This document shows, in pieces, positions 1-8,567 of a stretch of 64,000 nucleotides of DNA (its first letter is position 1; every line of letters begins with the position of its first letter). A program made the position numbers and the translations under genes. Origin of the DNA: Clostridium_AI sp964409685 (GTDB lineage Bacteria; Bacillota; Clostridia; Lachnospirales; Lachnospiraceae); the NCBI GenBank assembly GCA_964409685.1, contig CAYPEJ010000002.1, positions 1-64,000 of the forward strand. The letters are read 5' to 3'. The notes below the pieces were generated by a model that was not told the DNA's origin, did not search any database, and saw only the letters and a program-made list of their open reading frames with translations.

Positions 1-29
1 CTGATACTAATAGGTCGAGGGCTTAATCA
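1..29 (+). rRNA. 23S ribosomal RNA, 3' end only
   Basis: The window opens with the conserved 3' terminus of bacterial 23S rRNA (ACTAATAGGTCGAGGGCTT, bases 7-25). Only the last few dozen bases are present. The exact mature end is uncertain. Bases 21-27 (GCTTAAT) pair with 34-40 (ATTAAGC) around a six-base loop, which may be a processing or stability hairpin at the tail. No 5S rRNA gene follows before the terminator at 107-127. Confidence 0.8.
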
Positions 30-106
30 GAGAATTAAGCGACGGATGTAAGTAATAAAATTTACATGAATCTGTACTGTATGTAGTTTTGAAGATATAG
101 GGAAGG

Positions 107-127
107 CAGCCGAAAGGCTGTTTTTTT
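107..127 (+). terminator. Intrinsic terminator of the rRNA operon
   Basis: CAGCC (107-111) and GGCTG (116-120) form a five-base stem capped by a GAAA tetraloop, followed by seven T residues (121-127). It lies about 80 bases after the 23S end, with nothing recognisable as 5S rRNA or tRNA between them. The rest of the gap to 328 holds only AT-rich sequence and a perfect 14-base palindrome, GAATTTGCAAATTC, at 288-301. Confidence 0.85.
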
Positions 128-328
128 GATTCATAGGATTAGAGTATCAAAAGGTTGCTAACCGTATAAATAGATAAAAGAATAAATTCTCCCAAAGTCC
201 AGTCTTATGTATTGAAAAAAAGACCAGATACTAATTTTTTTGGAACTGTTGTTTACAAAACAGATGATAAAGCCTTATTTATTTTTTGAATTTGCAAATT
301 CAATGAATAAAAAAAGGAGATTGGTCGT

Positions 329-1201
329 ATGGCAAGTTATGATAATTCAAGATACACCTATGAACAGGTGTTAGCTGGTACAGGTTATTATATGAAGGAT
401 GATAACCTTGTTTACAGTGCAGGTGTAAAAACAATGCAGACAAAATTGAACACAGCTGGTTATAACTGTGGTACAGCAGATGGAAAATTTGGAAGCAACA
501 CAGATACAGCGGTAAGGAACTTCCAAAAAGCATATGCTCTAACGGTAGATGGAAAGGCTGGAAAGAATACTCTTACTAAGCTGGATTCCGTAACATCTGG
601 AAATGTTATTGTAATAGGTACTACATATGCTGTTAATTTTAACACTTCTACTAAGCAATTTGATACAAACCAGCAGGCGGTTTATGAAGTACTTAAAAAT
701 GCAGGATTAAATAAGATTGCAATTGCTGGAATTATGGGTAATATTCATGCCGAAAGTGCATTTAGTACAGCTCTTACAGGTGATGGTGGTTCCGGTGGTA
801 TCTGCCAGTGGCTAAATACCAGATTGACTAATTTGAAGGCATTTGCAGGTTCTAGCAGTGTAACAGATATTAATGTACAGGCAAAATTTATTTTAGAAGA
901 GTGTAAGTCATCTTCTAGCTATGCAGATTCTTTAGCAGTAAAATGTTACAATTATTACACAAGCGCAAGCAGTCCTTGTACCACTGTAAAAATTGCAGCA
1001 GATTATTTTACCGCATTATATGAACGCTGCTATAACCAGACAACTTGGGAAGGCGTAGAATCTGCCTGTGCAAACAGTTCATGGTTGACTGTAAGCCGTT
1101 TTGCGTCCGATGGAAACGCATATAATGGAAGATTTTATTTGGACACTCCAAAGAGAAGAGGCTATGCACAGTCTTATTATGAAGGTATTTGTAAAATGTA
1201 A
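329..1201 (+). CDS. Peptidoglycan-binding, phage tail lysozyme-type protein
   Basis: This 290-residue protein probably binds and cleaves peptidoglycan. Residues about 30-86 match the PG_binding_1 repeat (the DGKFGSNTDTAVRNFQ stretch is typical). Residues about 112-288 resemble the phage tail lysozyme domain (Phage_lysozyme2), with the likely catalytic glutamate at E142 in NIHAES and the GICQW motif at 157-161. No signal peptide or membrane segment is visible, so export would need a holin, lysis or a non-classical route. The start is fixed by AAAAAGGAGA eight bases upstream. It stands alone between the rRNA terminator and its own terminator, and no other phage genes are near. It could be a domesticated endolysin or a bacteriocin-like lysozyme. 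Domain calls are from remembered motifs. Confidence 0.8.
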   Translation: MASYDNSRYTYEQVLAGTGYYMKDDNLVYSAGVKTMQTKLNTAGYNCGTADGKFGSNTDTAVRNFQKAYALTVDGKAGKNTLTKLDSVTSGNVIVIGTTYAVNFNTSTKQFDTNQQAVYEVLKNAGLNKIAIAGIMGNIHAESAFSTALTGDGGSGGICQWLNTRLTNLKAFAGSSSVTDINVQAKFILEECKSSSSYADSLAVKCYNYYTSASSPCTTVKIAADYFTALYERCYNQTTWEGVESACANSSWLTVSRFASDGNAYNGRFYLDTPKRRGYAQSYYEGICKM

Positions 1202-1213
1202 GAAGGACGGTTT

Positions 1214-1249
1214 AATCGGGGCTTTTCACATATGTGGGAAGCCCCGATT
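1214..1249 (+). terminator. Terminator-like hairpin after the lysozyme gene
   Basis: An eleven-base perfect stem (AATCGGGGCTT at 1214-1224 with AAGCCCCGATT at 1239-1249) with a 14-base loop sits 13 bases after the stop codon. The downstream T-run is short (TTTATTT), so the hairpin is strong but the tail modest. Confidence 0.75.
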
Positions 1250-1360
1250 TATTTCATGTTATGTAAATGTAAGTTTCTTAAGCTTTTTATTTTTGATTTC
1301 TTATGTTATCATGGAAAATGTATCGTACATAGGTAGGTAATAAGTAAGTGAGGGAACAGA

Positions 1361-1972
1361 ATGAAAATGAAATATTTAAATAGAGCATGTTTTATGGTTT
1401 TATTGGCACTTGTGCTTTCAGGATGTAAAGGGGACAAGGAAGAGAATAATTCTGCATGGGAAGTAAGTTACCGAGAAGCAATTGGAAACATTGAGGAGTA
1501 TTTAATAGATGCAAATGAAATGGAAAATGTGTTCAATGGTTATGCATATTTAGGAGTCCATGATTTTAATGAAGATGGTATACCAGAATTAGTAATGGGA
1601 AATAATCAGGCAATTGGCATTTATACAACAGAAGCTAATTCAGTTAAAAAGGTGGCAGAGTTATATGAGCCAGAAGAATGGGGAGGCATTAATGGTTTAT
1701 TTTATAAAGACAACAGCATTATGCTTGTAAGTGATGGTTCAGACGGCAGCGGTTATGTATGCTTCACCTATCAGGATGGTGAATATATTACAGGAATTCA
1801 TGACGATTATAATGCAGAAGGTGCAACTGTAAATGGAATTGAGAGTACTTTTGAAGAGTTTTCTCAGATATTTGATTTTAATGAATTGAAGGCTGGAAAT
1901 AAAGTTGAATTAACAGATATCAGCGATGAAAATTCAGTAGAAAGTGTAAATTTTAGTGCACTTACATGGTAA
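1361..1972 (+). CDS. Predicted lipoprotein of unknown function
   Basis: A 203-residue protein with a type II (lipoprotein) signal: a basic start, a hydrophobic stretch and the lipobox LVLSGC, so it is probably lipidated on Cys22 and anchored outside the membrane. Further on, DFNEDGIPELVMG (about residues 67-79) is the kind of acidic, glycine-containing motif seen in VCBS/FG-GAP or EF-hand-like calcium-binding repeats, which are common in extracellular proteins. I do not recognise a specific family. The start follows GAGGGA. A second lipoprotein of the same general style is encoded at 55532-56845. The gene is monocistronic as far as can be seen. Confidence 0.7.
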   Translation: MKMKYLNRACFMVLLALVLSGCKGDKEENNSAWEVSYREAIGNIEEYLIDANEMENVFNGYAYLGVHDFNEDGIPELVMGNNQAIGIYTTEANSVKKVAELYEPEEWGGINGLFYKDNSIMLVSDGSDGSGYVCFTYQDGEYITGIHDDYNAEGATVNGIESTFEEFSQIFDFNELKAGNKVELTDISDENSVESVNFSALTW

Positions 1973-2061
1973 GTTGATGATGGCATTGTATTTTAGTGAA
2001 TATAGAGTACATATTTTATATTTTACCCTTGTGCAAAATTTATCTTCCATCGCTAGAACCC

Positions 2062-2090
2062 TTGTATTTTCTATTTAATATACATATAAT
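2062..2090 (+). promoter_or_regulatory. Sigma-A-type promoter of nadE
   Basis: TTGTAT (2062-2067), a 17-base spacer and a perfect TATAAT (2085-2090) precede nadE by about 65 bases. Transcription would start near 2097, just ahead of the inverted repeat at 2102-2125. Confidence 0.65.
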
Positions 2091-2101
2091 AAAGCTAATG
2101 A

Positions 2102-2125
2102 TCCTATATAGCCAGCTATATAGGA
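2102..2125. promoter_or_regulatory. Perfect inverted repeat in the nadE leader, candidate operator
   Basis: TCCTATATAGC (2102-2112) and GCTATATAGGA (2115-2125) are exact reverse complements separated by only two bases. Such a tight dyad right after the predicted transcription start looks more like a repressor site than a terminator. There is no T-run. The regulator is unknown. Confidence 0.5.
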
Positions 2126-2154
2126 AACTGACGTAAGAGAAAGGTAGGAGCTTT

Positions 2155-4104
2155 ATGAAAAATGGGTTTATAAAAGTATGTTCTGCAACATCAGACATAC
2201 AAGTTGCCAATCCAAAATTCAACGCACAAAAAATTCTCGAAATAATACAAGAAAAGCAACAGGAAGAAGTAAAGTTAATCGTTTTCCCAGAACTATGTTT
2301 AACGGCGTACACCTGTAGTGATTTATTTTTGCAAGATATCTTATTAGAACAGGCATTGGAACAATTATTTTTTATTGCAAGAGAGACAAAAGATTATGAT
2401 ATGTTGATTGCAGTTGGCTTGCCAATGCTAAAAGATGCTAAGTTATATAATGTAGCAGCAGTAATCTTTAAAGGAAAAGTAATTGGGATTGTACCAAAGA
2501 CGCATATACCAAATTATTCTGAATTTTACGAGGCACGTCATTTCTGTAAAGGAAATGAAATTGCTGAGTATATAAAATTGGAACAGCAAGAAGAAATGAT
2601 TCCATTTGGTAGCAAGATTTTATTCCGCGCAACGAATATGAAGGAATTTGTTTTAGGGGTAGAAATTTGTGAAGATGTATGGGTACCAATTTCTCCATCT
2701 GCTTATCATGCGAAAGCTGGTGCAACGGTAATTGCCAATTTATCTGCTAGTGATGAAACCACTGGGAAAGCAGATTATCGAAGAGAACTGATAAAAGGAC
2801 AGTCTGCGAATCTAGTTTGCGCATATATTTATGCAGATGCGGGGGAAGGTGAATCTACTACAGATTTAGTATACTCTGGACATAATCTTATTTTTGAAAA
2901 TGGAATCTTGTTAAAAGAATCGAAACGTTTTGAAAATGAACAGATTGTTACAGAAATTGATTTACAGCGTTTACAGAGTGAGCGTAGAAGAATTTCCACA
3001 TATCAAATAGAAGATGTGTTAAGAGATGAATATGTGTATGTAGATGTTACCTTTTCAAAGGTAGAACCAGTGAAGATGACAAGAGTGTTTGGGCGTGCAC
3101 CATTTGTGCCTTCCAATAAGTTAGATAGAGAGAAACGCTGTGAGGAAATCCTTATGTTACAAGCTATGGGATTGAAGAAGCGTTTGACACATACGCATAG
3201 TCAAAGTGCGGTGATTGGTATCTCTGGTGGGTTAGATTCTACATTGGCATTGTTGGTGACGGCGTTAGCATTTGATAAGGCTGGTATGGATAGAAAGAAT
3301 ATTGTGTGTGTGACGATGCCTTGTTTTGGAACGACGGATAGAACGTATCAGAATGCAGTGGAATTGACAAAGGCATTAGGTGCGACGTTGCGTGAGATTC
3401 CGATTAATGATGTGGTTACGACGCATTTACAAAGTATTGGACATGATTTAGAGACACATGATGTTACGTATGAGAATGGGCAGGCGCGTATGCGTACGTT
3501 AATTCTTATGAATGTGGCAAATCAGATGAATGGAATGGTAATTGGTACTGGGGATTTATCAGAGCTTGCGCTAGGTTGGGCAACTTATAATGGGGATCAT
3601 ATGTCTATGTATGGGGTGAATGCGTCTGTACCGAAGACATTGGTTCGATATTTGGTTCAATACTATGCGGATACGGCGGAAGATAAGAAGCTTGCGGAGA
3701 TTTTATATGGAGTGTTGGATACTCCGGTTAGTCCAGAATTGTTGCCACCTAAGGATGGTGAGATTGCACAGAAGACAGAAGAACTTGTTGGACCTTATGA
3801 GTTACATGATTTCTTCTTGTATTATATTTTGCGTTTTGGATATACTCCAAGCAAGGTATTTTTCTTAGCAACGGAAGCATTTAAAGGAAAATATGATAAT
3901 AATACACTTTATAAATGGCTACACAATTTCTATCGTAGATTCTTTTCGCAACAATTTAAGCGTTCCTGCTTGCCAGATGGACCAAAAATTGGTACAGTAG
4001 CAGTATCTCCTAGAGGAGATTTAAGAATGCCAAGTGATGCATGTGTGCAGATCTGGATGGATAATTTAAAAACATTGGAGGATCAATATGGAGTTAGACT
4101 TTGA
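2155..4104 (+). CDS. nadE: Glutamine-dependent NAD(+) synthetase
   Basis: This 649-residue enzyme makes NAD from deamido-NAD, ATP and glutamine, the last step of NAD synthesis. The N-terminal nitrilase-type glutaminase domain (about 1-280) shows its Glu-Lys-Cys triad: E46 in VFPEL, K115 in VPKTH and C172 in EICEDVW. The C-terminal synthetase domain has the ATP pyrophosphatase loop SGGLDS at 357-362 and the GTGDLSELALGW motif. Length fits the long, two-domain glutamine-using type rather than the short ammonia type. The ATG is preceded by AGGTAGGAG. The next small gene overlaps its 3' end, so the two are likely cotranscribed. Upstream lie a good sigma-A promoter and a candidate operator. Confidence 0.95.
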   Translation: MKNGFIKVCSATSDIQVANPKFNAQKILEIIQEKQQEEVKLIVFPELCLTAYTCSDLFLQDILLEQALEQLFFIARETKDYDMLIAVGLPMLKDAKLYNVAAVIFKGKVIGIVPKTHIPNYSEFYEARHFCKGNEIAEYIKLEQQEEMIPFGSKILFRATNMKEFVLGVEICEDVWVPISPSAYHAKAGATVIANLSASDETTGKADYRRELIKGQSANLVCAYIYADAGEGESTTDLVYSGHNLIFENGILLKESKRFENEQIVTEIDLQRLQSERRRISTYQIEDVLRDEYVYVDVTFSKVEPVKMTRVFGRAPFVPSNKLDREKRCEEILMLQAMGLKKRLTHTHSQSAVIGISGGLDSTLALLVTALAFDKAGMDRKNIVCVTMPCFGTTDRTYQNAVELTKALGATLREIPINDVVTTHLQSIGHDLETHDVTYENGQARMRTLILMNVANQMNGMVIGTGDLSELALGWATYNGDHMSMYGVNASVPKTLVRYLVQYYADTAEDKKLAEILYGVLDTPVSPELLPPKDGEIAQKTEELVGPYELHDFFLYYILRFGYTPSKVFFLATEAFKGKYDNNTLYKWLHNFYRRFFSQQFKRSCLPDGPKIGTVAVSPRGDLRMPSDACVQIWMDNLKTLEDQYGVRL

Positions 4105-4375
4105 AGATTTTATTGAAGAGGTTAAATTTCAGATGACTGAGTTTGACCGTTTAACAGAAGATGATATTTTAGATTGGGAAGAAAAAGCAAGAGCTTGGGT
4201 GGAAGAGAACCACAATCAACGCTATTTAAAATATAAGTCAGAGGACGATATCTTAGTAAAATTAAAAAATGAAGATGCGGCAGTGGAAGTACCACAAGAG
4301 ATTGCAAGATTATATTATCGCGCAGTACGTGATGACAGCGTAGAGGCGTATTGGGACGATTTTAAATTAATGTAA
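4088..4375 (+). CDS. Small acidic protein of unknown function
   Basis: A 95-residue, strongly acidic protein (many Asp and Glu, with DDILDWEEKARAWVEE around residues 24-39) and no signal or membrane segment. It begins inside the last codons of nadE (17-base overlap, different frame), with TTGGAGG nine bases before its ATG, so translation is probably coupled to nadE. I do not recognise the family. The tight overlap suggests a role linked to NAD synthesis or simply shared expression, but that is inference. Confidence 0.65.
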   Translation: MELDFEDFIEEVKFQMTEFDRLTEDDILDWEEKARAWVEENHNQRYLKYKSEDDILVKLKNEDAAVEVPQEIARLYYRAVRDDSVEAYWDDFKLM

Positions 4376-4396
4376 TTCATATTTAGATAAAAAATA

Positions 4397-4440
4397 AGTT
4401 CTATCATTAGGTTGGATGGCCTTTCGATAGAACTATTTTT
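4397..4440. terminator. Bidirectional terminator between convergent genes
   Basis: AGTTCTATC (4397-4405) pairs with GATAGAACT (4426-4434), followed by ATTTTTTTG on the plus strand. On the minus strand the stem is followed by a T-rich run from the AAAAAAT at 4389-4395. It can serve both the nadE unit and the minus-strand gene ending at 4533. Confidence 0.8.
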
Positions 4441-4532
4441 TGTTTTAGACGTTTTACGTTAATTTAGTTTTTAAATTTTGAAAAAATGCATTGTCACATC
4501 TATCAAAGTAGCGCATAATATGTAAGGAGTGG

Positions 4533-4961
4533 TTAGGCAGCGGCCTTTTCTAGTGCACCTTCGACACCTTGCAATAGAAGCATTTGAGTATACTTATAAT
4601 CATCGGATATGACAATGTCTTCTAGGGCAACATTATTGGATAGCTGATTGGAGATGGCATCCAATGCAGGCTCAACTAATGGATACATCGTTGTGATGGA
4701 GTCGCTCAGGTTAGTAACTGAGACATTATTGATATGATTTTCATCCACAACAACTTCGACATTTAGTGAGGTTTCACCTAATGTTATCTGGTTTGTATAG
4801 ACACCAGGGATATATTCTGCCTGTGGGTTATCTGATTTGTCTTTGTTCTTTGGAAGGAACATTGCAACTAAAAGGAAGATAAGCAGAATTCCAAGCCCTA
4901 CGAAAATTGCAGTATACACAATTTCTTTCTTTTGGATAACAACAATTCTAGTTTTTGACAT
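4533..4961 (-). CDS. Membrane-anchored FMN-binding-domain-like protein
   Basis: A 142-residue protein with one N-terminal membrane helix (about residues 14-36) and a short outer domain. The outer part (PGVYTNQITLGETSLNVEVVV...NHINNVSVTNL) has the look of FMN-binding (FMN_bind) domains, such as those of RnfG/NqrC, but the end lacks the SGAT(T/S) flavinylation motif, so covalent flavin attachment is not expected. The chosen ATG at 4961 lies five bases after GGAGG. A TTG four codons earlier overlaps that Shine-Dalgarno and is rejected. It is transcribed away from addB. A role in envelope or redox biology is a guess. It could also be a small lineage-specific membrane protein. Confidence 0.6.
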   Translation of the reverse strand: MSKTRIVVIQKKEIVYTAIFVGLGILLIFLLVAMFLPKNKDKSDNPQAEYIPGVYTNQITLGETSLNVEVVVDENHINNVSVTNLSDSITTMYPLVEPALDAISNQLSNNVALEDIVISDDYKYTQMLLLQGVEGALEKAAA

Positions 4962-5096
4962 GGGAACCTCCAAATACTAAATAAGAGCAATAGGTCATTT
5001 CATTTTCCTCGCATTTAGTAATATAATAATTAATGATTAATACAATAATATGAGTTTACAATAGATTTTATGATAAAAATAATTAAGGAGGTAAGT

Positions 5097-8000
5097 ATGG
5101 CGTTACAAGTTGTACTGGGAAGCTCGGGTGAGGGAAAATCGTACGAGTTGTACAGTAAGATAATTGAAGAATCAAGAAAATACCCTGAGAGAAATTATAT
5201 TATCATTGTTCCAGAGCAGTTTACATTACAGACGCAAAAAGAGTTAGTGACGATGCACCCGAATAATGGGATTATGAATATAGATATTTTAAGTTTCCTT
5301 CGTCTTTCCTATCGTATCTTTGAGGAAATCGGAAGTCAGGATATGGTGGTGTTAGAAGAAACGGGAAAGAGCATGCTGGTTAGAAAGGCATTAGAAGAGA
5401 AAAGAGAATCGTTAACGATTTTCAAAGGTGATGCGAAAAAGCCTGGATTTATTGCGGAAGTGAAGTCTCTATTATCCGAATTTATGCAGTATAGCATCGG
5501 ATTACAGGATTTAGAGAAAATGGTGGAGTTGACGGAGAAGAAACCTTTACTTCATGCAAAATTAGAGGACACGCTGTTAGTGTATAGTCGATTTCGTGAG
5601 TTACTTGAAAATAAGTATATTACGGCGGAAGAAGTACTAGAGGCATTATGTGACCAGATTGAACAGTCTAAGGTGATTCGGAATAGTACCATTTGTTTTG
5701 ATGGATTTACTGGGTTTACACCGAATCAATATAAAGTGTTAGAGAAGTTAATGGTGCTTTGTCCAAATATCTATGTTACGGTGACGTTAGACCGTCGTGA
5801 ATCGTTGACGAAGAAAATGGAACAGTTTCAGTTATTTCATTTGAGTAAGCAATTTATTGACAAGTTGTATTTGTTGGCAAGAGAAACGGGAACGGAGATT
5901 GTAGAGCCTTGGTATGCGGGACAAGAGAAGGAAGTACCGTATCGTTTTCGAAATAGTAAGGCATTGGCGTCATTGGAGCATAATTTATTCCGTTTTCCAT
6001 ATCGAAACTTTCAGGAGGAACAGGATGATATAAAGATTCTTTCTGCAACGAATCCGAAAGGCGAGATTATTTATACCATTAGTGAAATCAATCGCTTGAT
6101 ACGTGAGGAAGGTTATCGTTATCGTGATATTGCGGTGGTAACAGGGGATGTAGAAACGTATGCGAACATTGTGGAACGTGAGTTTACGAAAGCAGGGTTT
6201 ACGTTCTTCCTGGATCATAAGAAGGATATTCGATCGAATCCATTTATTGAGTTACTTCGTGCCATGCTTGCTATGTTTACAAGTAATTTTACGTATGAAA
6301 GCGTATTTCGTTATTTAAGAACGGGGCTTTTGGATTTTACGGAGGCGGAGATTGATACGTTAGAGAATTATTGTATTGCACATGGGACAAGAGGTCTTAG
6401 TGCTTGGAAAAAGCCATTTAAGAACCGTAGTAAGCGTGAAAATAACATTGATTATACAACGCTTAATATGATTCGAGGGAAAATGATGGAGCCTTTATTG
6501 ATATTTGATAAGGAAGTGCGGGAAGGGGATGGAACGGTACTTTCTTATACAAAGGCATTGTATGAATTCGTAGTAAGCCAAGATATATTTGAAAAGTTAG
6601 AGAATTACTGTGGGCAGTTTGAGGAAGAAGAGAAGCCGTTATTAGTAAAAGAGTTTCAGCAGATTTATCGAATTATTATGGAATTGTTTGATAAAATGGT
6701 GGAGCTTTTAGGTAGTGAAAAGGTTAGTTTGAAAGAATATGAGGAACTACTGGATACGGGATATTCTGAGATTAAAGTTGGTTTGATTCCGCCAGGAGTT
6801 GACCAGATTGTGATTGGGGATATTGAGAGAACGCGTTTGAAAGATATTAAGGCGTTGTTCTTTATTGGTGTAAATGATGGAGTGGTGCCAAAGCTTGGAG
6901 ATGGTGGTGGTATCTTATCGGATATGGATCGAGAGGCCTTTCAGGCTGCGAAACTAGAACTTGCACCGACAAAGCGTGAAAATGCGTATACGGAGCAGTT
7001 CTATTTGTATTTGAATATGACGAAACCTAGTCAGAAGCTATATGTAACGTATTGTAATGTTGGGGCGGATGGTAAGGCGAAGAAGCCGTCCTATCTGATT
7101 GGAAAATTGAAAAAAATGTTTCCAAAGTTGAAAGTCCTAGAGGAAGCAGAGTTGAAGCAAAGTCCAAGTTATATTTTAGATGGAGATAAGGGAATCTATT
7201 ACTTGTTATCGGGACTTCGAAATTTCCCAAGAGAGGAACAGGCGGATATCTGGAAAGAGTTGTTTAGTTATTATTGGAGCCAAGAAACGGGGAGAGAAAA
7301 ATTACTTCGTTTGTTCGATGGTGTTTATTATAAGAATGAGGAAAAGGGACTTTCCAAAGCGGTTGTAAAGGCGCTGTATGGAGAAGAGTTAGAGAACAGT
7401 GTAACTCGTTTGGAGCAGTATGCGTCTTGTGCATTTGCACATTTTATGGCGTATGGACTTGCCTTGCAAGAAAGACAGCAATTTCAAGTGGCGATTCCAG
7501 ATATCGGGGATTTATTTCATGCAGCCATTGAAAATTTCTCAAAGGCAGTTAAGAAGAATGGGTTTACTTGGCATCAGTTAAGTACAGATGAGATGGAAGG
7601 GCAACGTGAAATATTTGTTAAGGAAGCGGTAATTCAGGCGGTAGAAGAGCGTGGAAGTGATGCGATTTATAGTACAAAGAGAAATGAATATTTGATTACT
7701 CGATTGGAGCGAATGACTTCTCGTACGATTTGGGCTTTATGTAAGCAGATTGCAGAAGGGGAATTTGAGCCAGCAGGGTATGAGGTTTCCTTTACGCCAA
7801 TTGACAATCGTCAGGCAGCAACGATGGCTTTAGATGACGAATTTACTATGCGTCTAAAAGGACGAATTGACCGTGTGGATTCTTGTGAAGATGAGGATTC
7901 CATCTATGTAAAGATAATTGATTACAAATCTGGAAATATGGGATTTGATTTACAACAGGTTTATTATGGATTACAGCTTCAATTAGTGGTCTACCTAGAT

Positions 8001-8567
8001 GCGACGATGGAGATTACCAAGGAAGCGTATCCGATGAAAAAAGTAATTCCTGCTGGGATTTTCTATTACCGAATCAATGACCCAATGATTGAGAAAGTAG
8101 CGGGGATTCCATCGAAAGAAGAAATTGACGCAGACATTTTGAAAGAATTAAAGGTCAATGGATTGGTAAATGAAGATAAGGAAATCCTTAAGAAGCTTGA
8201 TCATATTTTTGAGGAAGAGAAATCAGTAAAATCAAAGGTAATTCCTGTAGAGTTGACAGCAAAAGGTACGTTTAGTGCGTATTCTAGTGTGGCAAAGGAA
8301 GAACAGTTCTATGCGCTAACCAAGTATGCAAAACAGAAAATGATGGATTTTGGAAAAGAAATTGTAGATGGAAATACAAAAATTGAGCCATATAAGTTAG
8401 ATAAAAAGACGGCGTGTGATTACTGTAAGTTTGATGGAATCTGTGGATTTGATAAAAAGCTTCCAGGAAATGAATATCGAACTCTTCAGAAGATGGACAA
8501 GGATTGGATATGGGAGGAGATCAATGGCAAGTGTAAGATGGACGACGGATCAACAGGTGGTAATTGA
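5097..8567 (+). CDS. addB: ATP-dependent helicase/deoxyribonuclease subunit B
   Basis: A 1156-residue subunit of the AddAB helicase-nuclease, which processes double-strand breaks and makes single-stranded ends for RecA. The Walker A-like GSSGEGKS is at residues 8-15. The C-terminal RecB-type nuclease domain carries DRVDS and IIDYKSG. Four cysteines, C778, C1107, C1110 and C1116, match the iron-sulfur staple of AddB nucleases. Length is normal for Firmicutes AddB. The start at 5097 follows AAGGAGG; an ATG 27 bases earlier in frame has no site and is rejected. addA overlaps the 3' end by 44 bases, indicating an operon with coupled translation. Confidence 0.95.
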   Translation: MALQVVLGSSGEGKSYELYSKIIEESRKYPERNYIIIVPEQFTLQTQKELVTMHPNNGIMNIDILSFLRLSYRIFEEIGSQDMVVLEETGKSMLVRKALEEKRESLTIFKGDAKKPGFIAEVKSLLSEFMQYSIGLQDLEKMVELTEKKPLLHAKLEDTLLVYSRFRELLENKYITAEEVLEALCDQIEQSKVIRNSTICFDGFTGFTPNQYKVLEKLMVLCPNIYVTVTLDRRESLTKKMEQFQLFHLSKQFIDKLYLLARETGTEIVEPWYAGQEKEVPYRFRNSKALASLEHNLFRFPYRNFQEEQDDIKILSATNPKGEIIYTISEINRLIREEGYRYRDIAVVTGDVETYANIVEREFTKAGFTFFLDHKKDIRSNPFIELLRAMLAMFTSNFTYESVFRYLRTGLLDFTEAEIDTLENYCIAHGTRGLSAWKKPFKNRSKRENNIDYTTLNMIRGKMMEPLLIFDKEVREGDGTVLSYTKALYEFVVSQDIFEKLENYCGQFEEEEKPLLVKEFQQIYRIIMELFDKMVELLGSEKVSLKEYEELLDTGYSEIKVGLIPPGVDQIVIGDIERTRLKDIKALFFIGVNDGVVPKLGDGGGILSDMDREAFQAAKLELAPTKRENAYTEQFYLYLNMTKPSQKLYVTYCNVGADGKAKKPSYLIGKLKKMFPKLKVLEEAELKQSPSYILDGDKGIYYLLSGLRNFPREEQADIWKELFSYYWSQETGREKLLRLFDGVYYKNEEKGLSKAVVKALYGEELENSVTRLEQYASCAFAHFMAYGLALQERQQFQVAIPDIGDLFHAAIENFSKAVKKNGFTWHQLSTDEMEGQREIFVKEAVIQAVEERGSDAIYSTKRNEYLITRLERMTSRTIWALCKQIAEGEFEPAGYEVSFTPIDNRQAATMALDDEFTMRLKGRIDRVDSCEDEDSIYVKIIDYKSGNMGFDLQQVYYGLQLQLVVYLDATMEITKEAYPMKKVIPAGIFYYRINDPMIEKVAGIPSKEEIDADILKELKVNGLVNEDKEILKKLDHIFEEEKSVKSKVIPVELTAKGTFSAYSSVAKEEQFYALTKYAKQKMMDFGKEIVDGNTKIEPYKLDKKTACDYCKFDGICGFDKKLPGNEYRTLQKMDKDWIWEEINGKCKMDDGSTGGN

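Noticed and set aside
300..533. Minus-strand open frame antisense to the lysozyme gene
   Set aside because: It has no Shine-Dalgarno, lies opposite a well-supported coding region and encodes a composition typical of reversed coding sequence.
4962..4973. TTG start four codons upstream of the FMN-binding-like protein
   Set aside because: The codon overlaps the GGAGG ribosome binding site that serves the ATG at 4961. The same reasoning removes the TTG at 57952.
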